36,357 nt of DNA, taken from NCBI GenBank assembly GCA_016794005.1, contig JAEUKY010000112.1:1-36357 (forward strand), in the 5' to 3' direction. Under the pieces are notes generated by a model. The model had not been told where the DNA came from, ran no database searches, and worked only from the letters and a program-made list of their open reading frames with translations. Origin of the DNA: Rhodospirillales bacterium (lineage in GTDB: Bacteria > Pseudomonadota > Alphaproteobacteria > CACIAM-22H2). Below, piece after piece: positions 6,310 to 13,297 of this stretch (within the stretch, counting starts at the first letter, position 1; every line of letters starts with the position of its first letter). A program made the position numbers and the translations under genes.

Positions 6310-9243
6310 TTAGGCCTTCTCGATGCGGCACAAGGTGGTCTTGGTTTCCTGCATCTGGGTCACAGGATCGTAGCCGTAGGTCGTGACGGTGTTGACCGCC
6401 TCGCCAAGCACGATCGGGTCGGTCCCCTGCGGATAGGACGAACGCATGTCCTTGCCCATCCAATGGCCCGCGAAGTGGAACGGCATCCACGCCACGCCGC
6501 GGCCCACGCGCTCGGTCACCAGCGCCTTGACCTTGATCCGGGCGTTGTTCTCCGGACCGAAGACCCAGACGTCGTCGTTGTTCTTGGCGCCGATACGCGA
6601 GGCATCGGCCGGATTGATCTCGACGAACATCTGCTGCTGGAGTTCCGCGAGCCATTTGTTGGACCGCGTCTCGTCGCCGCCGCCCTCGTACTCGACCAGG
6701 CGTCCCGAGGTGAGGACGATCGGGAACTGCCTGGACACGTCGCGGTCCTGGATCGTCTTGAACAGCGTCGGCACGCGGTGGAGCATCCGGTCCGTATAGG
6801 TCGGATATTTCGCCACGAGCTGGCGGTCGGGCGAGTAGAGCGGTTCGCGATGGACCGGAACAGGGTCCGGGAAGTTCCACACGTTCGCCCGCGCGCGCGC
6901 GTTGCCCTTCGGATCGCAGCCGTGGAGGATCGCCACGCGGATGACGCCGCCCGACGTGTCGAAGTTCCAGGTGACGTTGTCGGCGTTGCCGCCGAACACC
7001 ATCCGCCCGATCTCCTCGATCTCGGTGCGCTCCGCCTCGGTCAGGTCCTTGTCCCAGCCCAGACGCTTGAGCATCCCGAAGCTGAAGGCCGGATAGCCGT
7101 CCTTGATCTCGGAATCGCGCGACGCCACGCCGTCGGCGAGAAGGCTCACACCTTCGCGCTCTGCGCCGAACAGGGCGCGGAAATTGCCGCCGCCCTTCGC
7201 GACCGGGATCGACTGGTCGTAGAGGACGTGCGTGCCGGTATGGCCGTGTTCCGGCTTGCCCCAGCACGGCCAGGGCAGGCCGTAGAACTCGTCCTTGGCG
7301 ATCGCGGCCATACCGTCCTTGGCCGGAATGTCCTTGAGCGCGCGCAGGCTGACGCGGTCGAACGCGTCCTGATTGGCCATGTGCGCCTTGAGACGTTCCG
7401 GACTCTGGCCGGAGTAGCCGGCCGTGAAGCAGGTCCTGTTGATCTCGCGCAGGATGTCCTCGGCGACCGGCTTCTTGCCGTTGACCTTGATGTTCTTGAA
7501 CATCTCGGCCGCGAAGCCGAACTTCTCGGCGAGGAGATACATGATCTCGTAGTCGTTCTTCGATTCGAAGATCGGCTCGACGATCTGATTGCCCCACTGC
7601 AGCGAACGGTTCGACGCCGTGCGGCTGCCGCTCATTTCCAGCGACGTGCAGGCCGGCAGCAGGTAGACGCCGTCCTTGCGCTCGGCCGCCATGACCGGGA
7701 TCTGTACGGGATGCGGATCGATGACGACGAGCGTATCGACCTTCTCCATCGCCTTCTTGCCGTCGGGACCGCGCGTCTGGGTGTTAGCGCCGTGCCCCCA
7801 GAATACCATCGCCTTGAGCGGCTCGGGCTGCCCTTGGATGTTGGTCTTCGCTTCGAGCGCCAGGTCGTGCCAGCGCGACGCCGGCGTACCCGGAAGTTCC
7901 ATGAGGGCCTTCGACTTGAACCGGCCCAGCATGTACTCGTACGGCACGCCCCAGCCGCGGGCGAAGTGGCGCCACGCCTGCTCGGTCAGGCCGTAGTAGT
8001 TCGGCAGGTTCAGCACGTCGAGGCCGAGATCGGTCGCACCCTGCACGTTGCAGTGGCCTCGGAAGATGTTCGTTCCGCCGCCCGACGTGCCGATCGTGCC
8101 GAAATTCATCGCCATGATGCAGTAGGCGCGCACGTTGGCGGAACCGACGGTGTGCTGCGTGCCGCCCATGCACCAGATGATGCTGAACGGCCGGTTGTTC
8201 CACAGCGTCTGCGCCACGCGGCGAAGCTGCGCGCCGGGAACGCCGGTGATGCGCTCGACCTCCGCCGGCGTGTACTTGGCGACTTCCTTCTTGACGTCCT
8301 CCCACCCGTAGACGCGGCGGCGGATGAACTCGTGGTCCGTCCAGCCGTTCTCGATCGCGTGCCAGAGGATGCCCCAGATCAGCGGAATGTCCGTGCCCGG
8401 GCGCAGGCGGACATGTTCGGTCGCATGCGCCGCCGTGCGCGTGAAACGCGGATCGCAGACGATGAACGGCGCCTGATTCTGCTCCTTGCCGCGCAGCACA
8501 TGCAGCATCGAGACGGGATGCGCTTCGGCCGGGTTGCCGCCGATCAGGAACGAGGAACGCGAGTTCTGGATGTCATTATACGAATTCGTCTGCGCGCCGT
8601 AGCCCCACGACTGGGCAACACCCGCCACCGTCGTCGAGTGGCAGATACGCGCCTGATGGTCGACGTTGTTCGTACCCCAGAACGCCGCGAACTTGCGATT
8701 GAGATAGGCCGCCTCGTTCGTGAACTTCGCAGAGCCGAGCCAGTAGACCGAGTCAGGCCCCGCGCTTTCGCGGATCTTGAGAAGGCGATCGCCCACTTCG
8801 TTGACGGCCTGGTCCCAGCTCATCCGGACCCAGCGACCGTTTTCGAGCTTCATCGGATACTTCAGACGGCGGTCGCCGTGCACGAGTTCGCGGATCGCCG
8901 CACCCTTGGCGCAGTGCGCGCCGAGATTGATCGGCGATTCGAAGGTCGGCTCCTGGCCGGTCCACACGCCGTTCTGCACTTCGGCGGTCACCGTGCAACC
9001 AACCGAGCAGTGCGTGCACATGTTCTTGACGATCTTCGTCTCGACGCCCGACTTCGGCGGCCCGAAGGCGCCGGCGGCCTCGACCGTCTTGAGCTTGAGC
9101 GTCGCGGCGGCGGCAACACCGCCCGCCACAAGGCCGGAGCGGCGCAGGAATGCGCGGCGATCCATCGCTCCGCCGGCGGCACCCGCAAGAGCGACCGTCA
9201 GACGCGAGCCGGCGGCCTTGCCGGAGGATTTCTTGGTCAGCAT
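6310..9243 (-). CDS. fdhA: Formate dehydrogenase alpha subunit (Mo/W-bisMGD catalytic subunit, Cys form)
   Basis: 977 aa. It oxidises formate to CO2 at a molybdenum or tungsten bis-MGD centre. After a 26-residue lead comes a twin-arginine signal (MDRRAFLRRSG, R29-R30, then an Ala-rich h-region). The [4Fe-4S] ligands are C76, C79, C83 and C111. The metal ligand is C201, next to the conserved H202 (ARICHSTTVAG); the gene carries a cysteine codon where E. coli FdnG and FdoG have selenocysteine. The C-terminal MopB domain (VLTSGRLVEYEGGGDETRSN, then FVEINPADASRIG) is complete. AGGAGG precedes the start, and the formate_TAT gene ends 12 bp upstream. The folded enzyme should be exported by Tat with FdhB and face the periplasm. 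fdoG/fdh3A are equivalent names. Confidence 0.96.
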   Translation of the reverse strand: MLTKKSSGKAAGSRLTVALAGAAGGAMDRRAFLRRSGLVAGGVAAAATLKLKTVEAAGAFGPPKSGVETKIVKNMCTHCSVGCTVTAEVQNGVWTGQEPTFESPINLGAHCAKGAAIRELVHGDRRLKYPMKLENGRWVRMSWDQAVNEVGDRLLKIRESAGPDSVYWLGSAKFTNEAAYLNRKFAAFWGTNNVDHQARICHSTTVAGVAQSWGYGAQTNSYNDIQNSRSSFLIGGNPAEAHPVSMLHVLRGKEQNQAPFIVCDPRFTRTAAHATEHVRLRPGTDIPLIWGILWHAIENGWTDHEFIRRRVYGWEDVKKEVAKYTPAEVERITGVPGAQLRRVAQTLWNNRPFSIIWCMGGTQHTVGSANVRAYCIMAMNFGTIGTSGGGTNIFRGHCNVQGATDLGLDVLNLPNYYGLTEQAWRHFARGWGVPYEYMLGRFKSKALMELPGTPASRWHDLALEAKTNIQGQPEPLKAMVFWGHGANTQTRGPDGKKAMEKVDTLVVIDPHPVQIPVMAAERKDGVYLLPACTSLEMSGSRTASNRSLQWGNQIVEPIFESKNDYEIMYLLAEKFGFAAEMFKNIKVNGKKPVAEDILREINRTCFTAGYSGQSPERLKAHMANQDAFDRVSLRALKDIPAKDGMAAIAKDEFYGLPWPCWGKPEHGHTGTHVLYDQSIPVAKGGGNFRALFGAEREGVSLLADGVASRDSEIKDGYPAFSFGMLKRLGWDKDLTEAERTEIEEIGRMVFGGNADNVTWNFDTSGGVIRVAILHGCDPKGNARARANVWNFPDPVPVHREPLYSPDRQLVAKYPTYTDRMLHRVPTLFKTIQDRDVSRQFPIVLTSGRLVEYEGGGDETRSNKWLAELQQQMFVEINPADASRIGAKNNDDVWVFGPENNARIKVKALVTERVGRGVAWMPFHFAGHWMGKDMRSSYPQGTDPIVLGEAVNTVTTYGYDPVTQMQETKTTLCRIEKA

Positions 9244-9255
9244 CGTGCGGCCTCC

Positions 9256-9450
9256 TTACTTCGCGAGGGCGTAATAGGTCTTCACGTGCGCCGTCTCGGC
9301 GTAGCCGGCGGACTGCGCGGTCGTCTCGGCCGCAGCCGCAGGCGCGGGGCCGGCGACGCTTCCGGCGCCGGCGGCGGCGACCGCGCCGATGCCGGCGGCC
9401 TTGAAGAACTGGCGGCGCGAAGCCACCTTGATTTCCGGGTTCTGGCTCAT
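9256..9450 (-). CDS. Small twin-arginine peptide of formate dehydrogenase operons (formate_TAT type)
   Basis: 64 aa. A twin-arginine motif (SRRQFFKAAG, R12-R13) is followed by an Ala/Gly-rich h-region to about residue 41 and a short tail ending HVKTYYALAK. This matches the 'formate dehydrogenase region TAT target' family, which occurs almost only next to FDH3-type operons. Its role is not established; an accessory part of the exported complex or a Tat-linked maturation factor are both possible. It has an AGGAAACG ribosome site, starts 14 bp after the chaperone stop and lies 12 bp before fdhA. Confidence 0.88.
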   Translation of the reverse strand: MSQNPEIKVASRRQFFKAAGIGAVAAAGAGSVAGPAPAAAAETTAQSAGYAETAHVKTYYALAK

Positions 9451-9464
9451 CGTTTCCTGCCTCT

Positions 9465-10325
9465 CTATCCCGCGTGTTCGTTGCCGTGCGGCGTTTCGCC
9501 GATGGCGAATGCCGCACGCTCGATCTCGATGAAAATCCGGCCGATCTGCCCGATCGGCATGTAAAGCCGGGCCGCCTTGGCGCTCGCCAGGTCGGCAAAG
9601 AACTTCTCGGCCCAGGGGGCGATGTGCGCGTCGAAGAAGCGCTTCTGCGCATCGAGCGGCGCCGGTGCGCCGAACGCACCGACGATCATGCCTGCCATCA
9701 TCTCGCACAGCGACGCGATGTGGTCTTCCGGCTCCGGCCGGTCGCCCGCGCGTGCGATGCCGAGCTCGGCCATCGCGCCGCGCAGGTTGGCGAGCGGCTT
9801 CTCGTGCAGGAACCCGGTCAGGTAGAACGACGCGTAAGGCTGAAGCTCGCCGCGCGAGAGGCCGATGAACAGGTCGTGGAACTCGTCGCTCGCCTCGCGC
9901 GCCGTCGTCTTGCGCGCCACGGCGGAAAGCGCGCCGATATGCCCGCCGAGTTCGCCGGCATCGCCGCCCATCGCGCCCAGGCGCGCGAGCATTTCCTGCG
10001 AAGGTGCCTCGGCGAGGAGTTCTCCGAGCAGCGCGTACCAAGATGCGCGCAGCGCTTCGTCCGGATCGATATCGAATTCGGGTTCGGCCTTGTCCATCTT
10101 CGATGTGCTGCCTGCAGTCGGATAGACGTCGGGACGAAGTTCGTGGCGCGGCACGCCGGTGGCCCCTTCGATCGAGAGCACGGCCTCGGCGGGAACGCGC
10201 TTGGCGACCTTCAGCCAGTGCCAGACATGGCCCTGAGACTTGCCGATCAGGCGCGCAAGCGCAGACTGACCGCCGGCGACGGCGATCGCGCGCTCGAGTG
10301 CCGAAAGACTATCGACGTCGTTCAT
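9465..10325 (-). CDS. Fusion protein: YdaS/Cro-like HTH domain + TorD-family chaperone
   Basis: 286 aa in one uninterrupted frame. Residues 7-68 form a YdaS/Cro-type helix-turn-helix unit (AGGQSALARLIGKSQGHVWHW, then KRVPAEAVLSIEGATGVPRHELRP), normally found as a free protein of about 70 aa. After a linker (70-88), residues 89-280 form a TorD/DmsD-type all-helical chaperone with the family core DEFHDLFIGLSRGELQPYASFY. TorD proteins bind Tat signals and hold Mo apoenzymes ready for cofactor insertion. As first gene before formate_TAT and fdhA, it is the expected FdhA chaperone. The HTH part implies DNA binding, with a palindrome 13 bp upstream of the start as a possible target. An internal ATG (codon 77) could yield a chaperone-only product. 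The combined function is an inference. Confidence 0.85.
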   Translation of the reverse strand: MNDVDSLSALERAIAVAGGQSALARLIGKSQGHVWHWLKVAKRVPAEAVLSIEGATGVPRHELRPDVYPTAGSTSKMDKAEPEFDIDPDEALRASWYALLGELLAEAPSQEMLARLGAMGGDAGELGGHIGALSAVARKTTAREASDEFHDLFIGLSRGELQPYASFYLTGFLHEKPLANLRGAMAELGIARAGDRPEPEDHIASLCEMMAGMIVGAFGAPAPLDAQKRFFDAHIAPWAEKFFADLASAKAARLYMPIGQIGRIFIEIERAAFAIGETPHGNEHAG

Positions 10326-10337
10326 GCAGCCACCGCT

Positions 10338-10351
10338 ACAAACAGGTTTGT
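10338..10351 (-). promoter_or_regulatory. Palindrome ACAAAC-N2-GTTTGT just upstream of the HTH-TorD start
   Basis: A perfect 6+2+6 inverted repeat lies 12 bp before the start codon at 10325. Its size and symmetry fit a dimeric HTH repressor site, and it overlaps the region where ribosomes would load. No transcription start is known, so it could act on DNA or as a short RNA hairpin. Confidence 0.5.
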
Positions 10352-10479
10352 CGCGAAACCCGCGCCGATTTGGACCTTCAGTTGACCCATGCTTCCCGAG
10401 TGTTGGAGAAGGCGTTCCTTGAGGCGACCTTGGCGTTGATTATCGCCGGTCTTTCTTGTTGCGAATCATTGTCAACACC

Positions 10480-10495
10480 TTCGTTCTACAACGAA
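10480..10495. promoter_or_regulatory. Inverted repeat TTCGTT-N4-AACGAA
   Basis: A perfect 6+4+6 inverted repeat in the leader region between the proposed promoter and the HTH-TorD gene. The dyad with a 4-bp centre resembles common transcription factor sites, but no specific regulator can be named. Confidence 0.35.
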
Positions 10496-10518
10496 ATCGG
10501 CGCCAACAAGATCGTCAG

Positions 10519-10546
10519 TAGATAGTGCGGCACGCCGCACTGTCAA
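10519..10546 (-). promoter_or_regulatory. Likely fdh operon promoter with an operator filling the spacer
   Basis: On the minus strand a perfect -35 box TTGACA (10546-10541) is followed by 16 bp and TATCTA (10524-10519) as a weak -10. The 16-bp spacer is exactly the inverted repeat GTGCGGC-N2-GCCGCAC. Transcription would start near 10512 and give a leader of about 190 nt. The -35 match and the dyad are directly visible; promoter activity and repression are inferred. Confidence 0.5.
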
Positions 10547-10568
10547 CAGCGCCCTGCATGGCAGTGGA

Positions 10569-10587
10569 GATGCTGCGATGCAGCATC
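10569..10587. promoter_or_regulatory. Inverted repeat GATGCTGC-N3-GCAGCATC
   Basis: A perfect 8+3+8 inverted repeat about 23 bp upstream of the proposed -35 box and 67 bp past the DUF3306 stop. It lacks a following T-run, so it is not a clear terminator. It could be an activator site for the fdh promoter or a hairpin at the 3' end of the fdhD-DUF3306 transcript. Confidence 0.4.
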
Positions 10588-10654
10588 CGGATAACCTGAA
10601 AAATGCCCGCGCCATCGCCCGAATGGCCAGCCGTATTGCGGCGCGAAAGCTGAA

Positions 10655-11170
10655 TCAGGACGCCTCTTTCGGAGGCTCATCCGCAGGCACCACCTCCGCT
10701 TGGGCCGAATCGACCCGCTTCTCGGTTGCTGCGGCCAATCTTGCTTTCTCCGCCGCTTCAGCCCGTTCGATCTCCTCCACTGCCTCGACCATGCCGGAGC
10801 CGACCCGGTAGATCGTGTTCTTCAGACCCTCGGGGAAACACTGGACGGCGTTGAAGTCGATCGAATGGCATTCGGTAATATCAATCGCCGCGAAGTGCGG
10901 ATCGAGCGTCCAGAGCTTGCGCAGCGCCTGAGTGCGCAGGTCGGCCGCCACGTCGCCGCGCATGAACAAGCTGTAGTCCGAGTCACGTGTCAGCGTTTCG
11001 AGCGGCGGAAGCTCGACCGGCTTCGCTTCGGCGGGCAGCTCGGCGGGTTCGTGCGCCTGCGGCAGCGCGTCGACGGCCGGCTCGACGGGCTTTGCGGCGC
11101 GCGCCTCGGCCTTGAGACGCGACCAGCGGCCCGCGAACCCCTCCGCCGGTTTGTCGGTCTCATCCGTCAT
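10655..11170 (-). CDS. DUF3306 protein of formate dehydrogenase loci
   Basis: 171 aa. The N-terminus reads GFAGRWSRLKAEARAAK, then a Pro/Glu-rich stretch, then the DUF3306 core with TRDSDYSLFMRGDVAADLRTQALRKLW and DPHFAAID. There is no signal peptide or membrane helix, so it should be cytosolic. The ATG at 11170 has AAGGA upstream and lies inside the last codons of DUF3305 (11-bp overlap); the longer open frame to 11404 is antisense-like shadow. DUF3305 and DUF3306 proteins regularly co-occur with FDH3 operons, and no biochemical function is known. The tail (about 115-171) is highly charged and low in complexity. Confidence 0.85.
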   Translation of the reverse strand: MTDETDKPAEGFAGRWSRLKAEARAAKPVEPAVDALPQAHEPAELPAEAKPVELPPLETLTRDSDYSLFMRGDVAADLRTQALRKLWTLDPHFAAIDITECHSIDFNAVQCFPEGLKNTIYRVGSGMVEAVEEIERAEAAEKARLAAATEKRVDSAQAEVVPADEPPKEAS

Positions 11171-11726
11171 CGTTTTCCTTCTGCGCGAAGGAGGCGCGGT
11201 AGTCGTTACCCTCGGCCCCCTTGCCGAAGCCCTTGCGCGGATCGATGCGCGTGCGTTTGCGCTTCTTGAAAGTTTCCTCGACGTGAAAGGCCGCGACGTA
11301 GTCCGACAGCCACTGCACGAGTGCCGCCGGCATCGGAACCTTCTCGACCGAGTGCACGCCATCGACCGTGAAGGCTTCGGCTTCGCCCGGGCTTGCGGTG
11401 ACATGGCGAACGACGATGCCGGGTGCGGGAAGTGCCGGATCTCGACGCAGCACCACGTAGACGGAAGGTACCGGTTCCGCGAGGTTCATGCGGTACATGA
11501 CCGTCTCGGCGACGAACAGGGCAAGTTCGAACTGGCCGGCGTACCAGATCGTCGCGTCGCCTTCCGTGCGGACCTTGGTCCACGGCGCAAGACCGGTTGT
11601 TCCGGCGACGATGTCGTGCGGCATCCATTGCTCTTCACCCCACGCCGTCCTGGGCGCGCGCGCGGCCAGCAGCACGCCCACCGGCATGCGTTCGTCGCGC
11701 GAAACCCGGGGCGGCTGGTCATTCAT
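11160..11726 (-). CDS. DUF3305 protein of formate dehydrogenase loci
   Basis: 188 aa. The sequence has the DUF3305 features near the N-terminus ([22 protein letters not shown], then PHDIV), a central LYVAET-like block ([22 protein letters not shown]) and a basic C-terminus ([15 protein letters not shown]). It has no membrane segment. The start overlaps the mobA stop by four bases (ATGA), and its end overlaps the DUF3306 start by 11 bp, so three genes are tightly coupled. Function is unknown; the context with mobA and fdhD suggests maturation or electron delivery for formate dehydrogenase. Confidence 0.85.
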   Translation of the reverse strand: MNDQPPRVSRDERMPVGVLLAARAPRTAWGEEQWMPHDIVAGTTGLAPWTKVRTEGDATIWYAGQFELALFVAETVMYRMNLAEPVPSVYVVLRRDPALPAPGIVVRHVTASPGEAEAFTVDGVHSVEKVPMPAALVQWLSDYVAAFHVEETFKKRKRTRIDPRKGFGKGAEGNDYRASFAQKENDDG

Positions 11727-12343
11727 CGGGCCGTCTTCTCCAGTTGCCGGCGTGCGGCATCGAGATCGTCGGGGCGGTTGGCGTTGAAAAACGGATCATC
11801 CGGAACGGCCGGATACTCGACCGTCGCGAGCCGGTACCGGGCCGTCCAGCGATCGACCTTGTATATCTTCTCGCGCACCATCGCATCGCGCAATGCCTCG
11901 CGCAGGTCGACGCGCCAGAGCCCGAACACCGGATGCGCCTGCCCGCCGGATGCCGCGCACGCGAGTTGGGCACCTTCGGCGGCGATCGCCGCGTGCATCC
12001 GGGCGACCAGATCGGCCGGGAAGAACGGCGCGTCGGAAGCGAAGCTCGCCACCCACGCTGCCTCCGGCGCGTTCGCTGCCGCCCAATCGAGCCCGGCCAA
12101 CACCCCGGCAAGCGGGCCAGCATAGCCCTCCACCGTATCGGCGACGACAGGCAGGCCGAACGCCGCGAACCGTTCCGGCGGGCCATTGGCGTTGAGAACA
12201 AGGGCGGAAACCTGCGGCCGGGCGCGTGCGACGATATGCGCCAGGAGCGGCCTGCCACCGAGATCGCGAAGACACTTGTCGCCGCCGCCCATGCGCGTCG
12301 ACTGGCCGCCCGCGAGGACGACGCCGGCGGTGTCAGTCCTCAT
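11723..12343 (-). CDS. mobA: Molybdenum cofactor guanylyltransferase MobA
   Basis: 206 aa. MobA joins GMP from GTP to molybdopterin, producing the MGD that formate dehydrogenase needs in bis form. The N-terminal nucleotide-binding signature [16 protein letters not shown] (G12-G13, R17-M18-G19, K23) and the later DAPFFP motif are clear, and the length is normal. The ATG at 12343 is chosen because the protein then starts just before the nucleotide loop; a longer frame to 12391 lies inside fdhD. It overlaps fdhD by 11 bp and DUF3305 by 4 bp. This gives a dedicated cofactor supply inside the formate dehydrogenase locus. Confidence 0.92.
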   Translation of the reverse strand: MRTDTAGVVLAGGQSTRMGGGDKCLRDLGGRPLLAHIVARARPQVSALVLNANGPPERFAAFGLPVVADTVEGYAGPLAGVLAGLDWAAANAPEAAWVASFASDAPFFPADLVARMHAAIAAEGAQLACAASGGQAHPVFGLWRVDLREALRDAMVREKIYKVDRWTARYRLATVEYPAVPDDPFFNANRPDDLDAARRQLEKTAR

Positions 12344-13211
12344 CGCGCGTTCCCTTGCGGCGCGCCTTCGCGTCCTCCTCGGCGACCGCACGCGCGTCGG
12401 CGTCGAACTCGATACGCTCCGCTCCCGCCAGCACGACGAAGCGCGAACCCTTTGCGCGACCGACCAGCGTCAGGCCCGCCTTGCGCGCCAGATCAACGCC
12501 CCATGCCGTGAAGCCGGACCGCGAGACGAGGATCGGAATGCCCATCTGGACGGTCTTTATGACCATCTCCGACGTCAGGCGCCCGGTCGTGTAGAATATC
12601 TTGTCGTGCGCCGTCAGCCCGTGGCGGAACATGTAGCCCGCGATCTTGTCGACCGCGTTGTGGCGGCCGACATCCTCCATGTAGACGAGCGGCCTGTCCT
12701 CCTGGCAGAGCACGCAGCCGTGGATGGCGCCGGCCTCGAGATAGAGCGACGGCGCCATGTTTATCTTGCGCGTGAGCCGATAGAGCCAGGACGTCTTCAA
12801 CCGGGCGTCCTTCGCGAGCGATACGCTGTCGAACTTCTCCATCAGGTCGCCGAAGGCCGTACCCTGAGCGCATCCCGACGTCAGCGTCTTCTTGCGCAGC
12901 TTGTCCTCGAAATCCGTCGTCCGGTCGGTGCGGACCACGACGACGTCGAGCTCGGGGTCGTGTTCGACCGCGACGATCTTCTCGCCCGCACCCAGCATGT
13001 TCTGGTTCAGAAGGTATCCGATCGCCAGATATTCGGGATAGTCGGCGATCGTCATCATCGTGACGATCTCGCGCGCATTGAGGTAGAGCGTCAGCGGCCG
13101 CTCGACGACGACTGCAGTCTCGACATCGGCACCGTTCTGGTCGATCCCGCGCACGCGCTCGACCAGGCGCGGATCTTCCGGATTCGGCTTCAGCAGGAAC
13201 TCGTTGGGCAT
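12333..13211 (-). CDS. fdhD: FdhD sulfurtransferase for formate dehydrogenase (variant cysteine pattern)
   Basis: 292 aa. FdhD passes sulfur from a cysteine desulfurase to the Mo/W centre and is essential for active formate dehydrogenase. Conserved blocks include [26 protein letters not shown] and [12 protein letters not shown]. In E. coli FdhD the reactive pair is a CxxC (C121/C124) in a mobile loop. Here that loop reads [11 protein letters not shown] with a single C114, while a CxxC occurs later (C166-V-L-C169 in HGCVLCQED). I believe this pattern belongs to a recognised FdhD branch, so it need not mean loss of function. The ATG at 13211 is chosen over a GTG seven codons upstream. The divergent Fe-S gene starts 86 bp away. 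Confidence 0.92.
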   Translation of the reverse strand: MPNEFLLKPNPEDPRLVERVRGIDQNGADVETAVVVERPLTLYLNAREIVTMMTIADYPEYLAIGYLLNQNMLGAGEKIVAVEHDPELDVVVVRTDRTTDFEDKLRKKTLTSGCAQGTAFGDLMEKFDSVSLAKDARLKTSWLYRLTRKINMAPSLYLEAGAIHGCVLCQEDRPLVYMEDVGRHNAVDKIAGYMFRHGLTAHDKIFYTTGRLTSEMVIKTVQMGIPILVSRSGFTAWGVDLARKAGLTLVGRAKGSRFVVLAGAERIEFDADARAVAEEDAKARRKGTRDED

Positions 13212-13297
13212 GCGCCGAGAATGGCCCCCCACTTCCCCGCTTTCAAGGCCCCCGAGAAACGCCTTGATCGCCTGCGCCAGCTTTGCAACATAGCCCT

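Larger units (their letters stand above)
10326..10654. other. 329-bp intergenic region with promoter and four inverted repeats
   Basis: No coding sequence is supported on either strand. The region separates the fdhD-mobA-DUF3305-DUF3306 unit from the HTH-TorD/fdh unit, both on the minus strand. Its A+T content is visibly higher than in the flanks. It holds four inverted repeats (10338-10351, 10480-10495, 10525-10540, 10569-10587) and two copies of TGTTGACA on the minus strand, the first base of each at 10548 and 10477, 71 bp apart. This is the only substantial non-coding stretch in the window, and it is most simply read as the control region of the structural formate dehydrogenase operon. Confidence 0.7.

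Noticed and set aside
8640-8645. Possible selenocysteine (UGA) in fdhA
   Set aside because: The metal-ligand position is an ordinary cysteine codon (ARICHS) and the frame has no internal stop, so no SECIS or Sec machinery is needed.
6463-9564. Open frame of 1033 codons on the plus strand across fdhA
   Set aside because: It is fully antisense to fdhA, is rich in R/A/D/H/V residues typical of GC-rich shadow frames, and shows no domain or plausible start.
10470-10475. Second TTGACA on the minus strand as an independent promoter
   Set aside because: No acceptable -10 box occurs 15-19 bp downstream; the nearest GATAAT is 25 bp away.
10578-10811. 77-codon plus-strand frame in the fdh control region
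   Set aside because: It runs antisense into DUF3306, has no ribosome site and resembles no known family.
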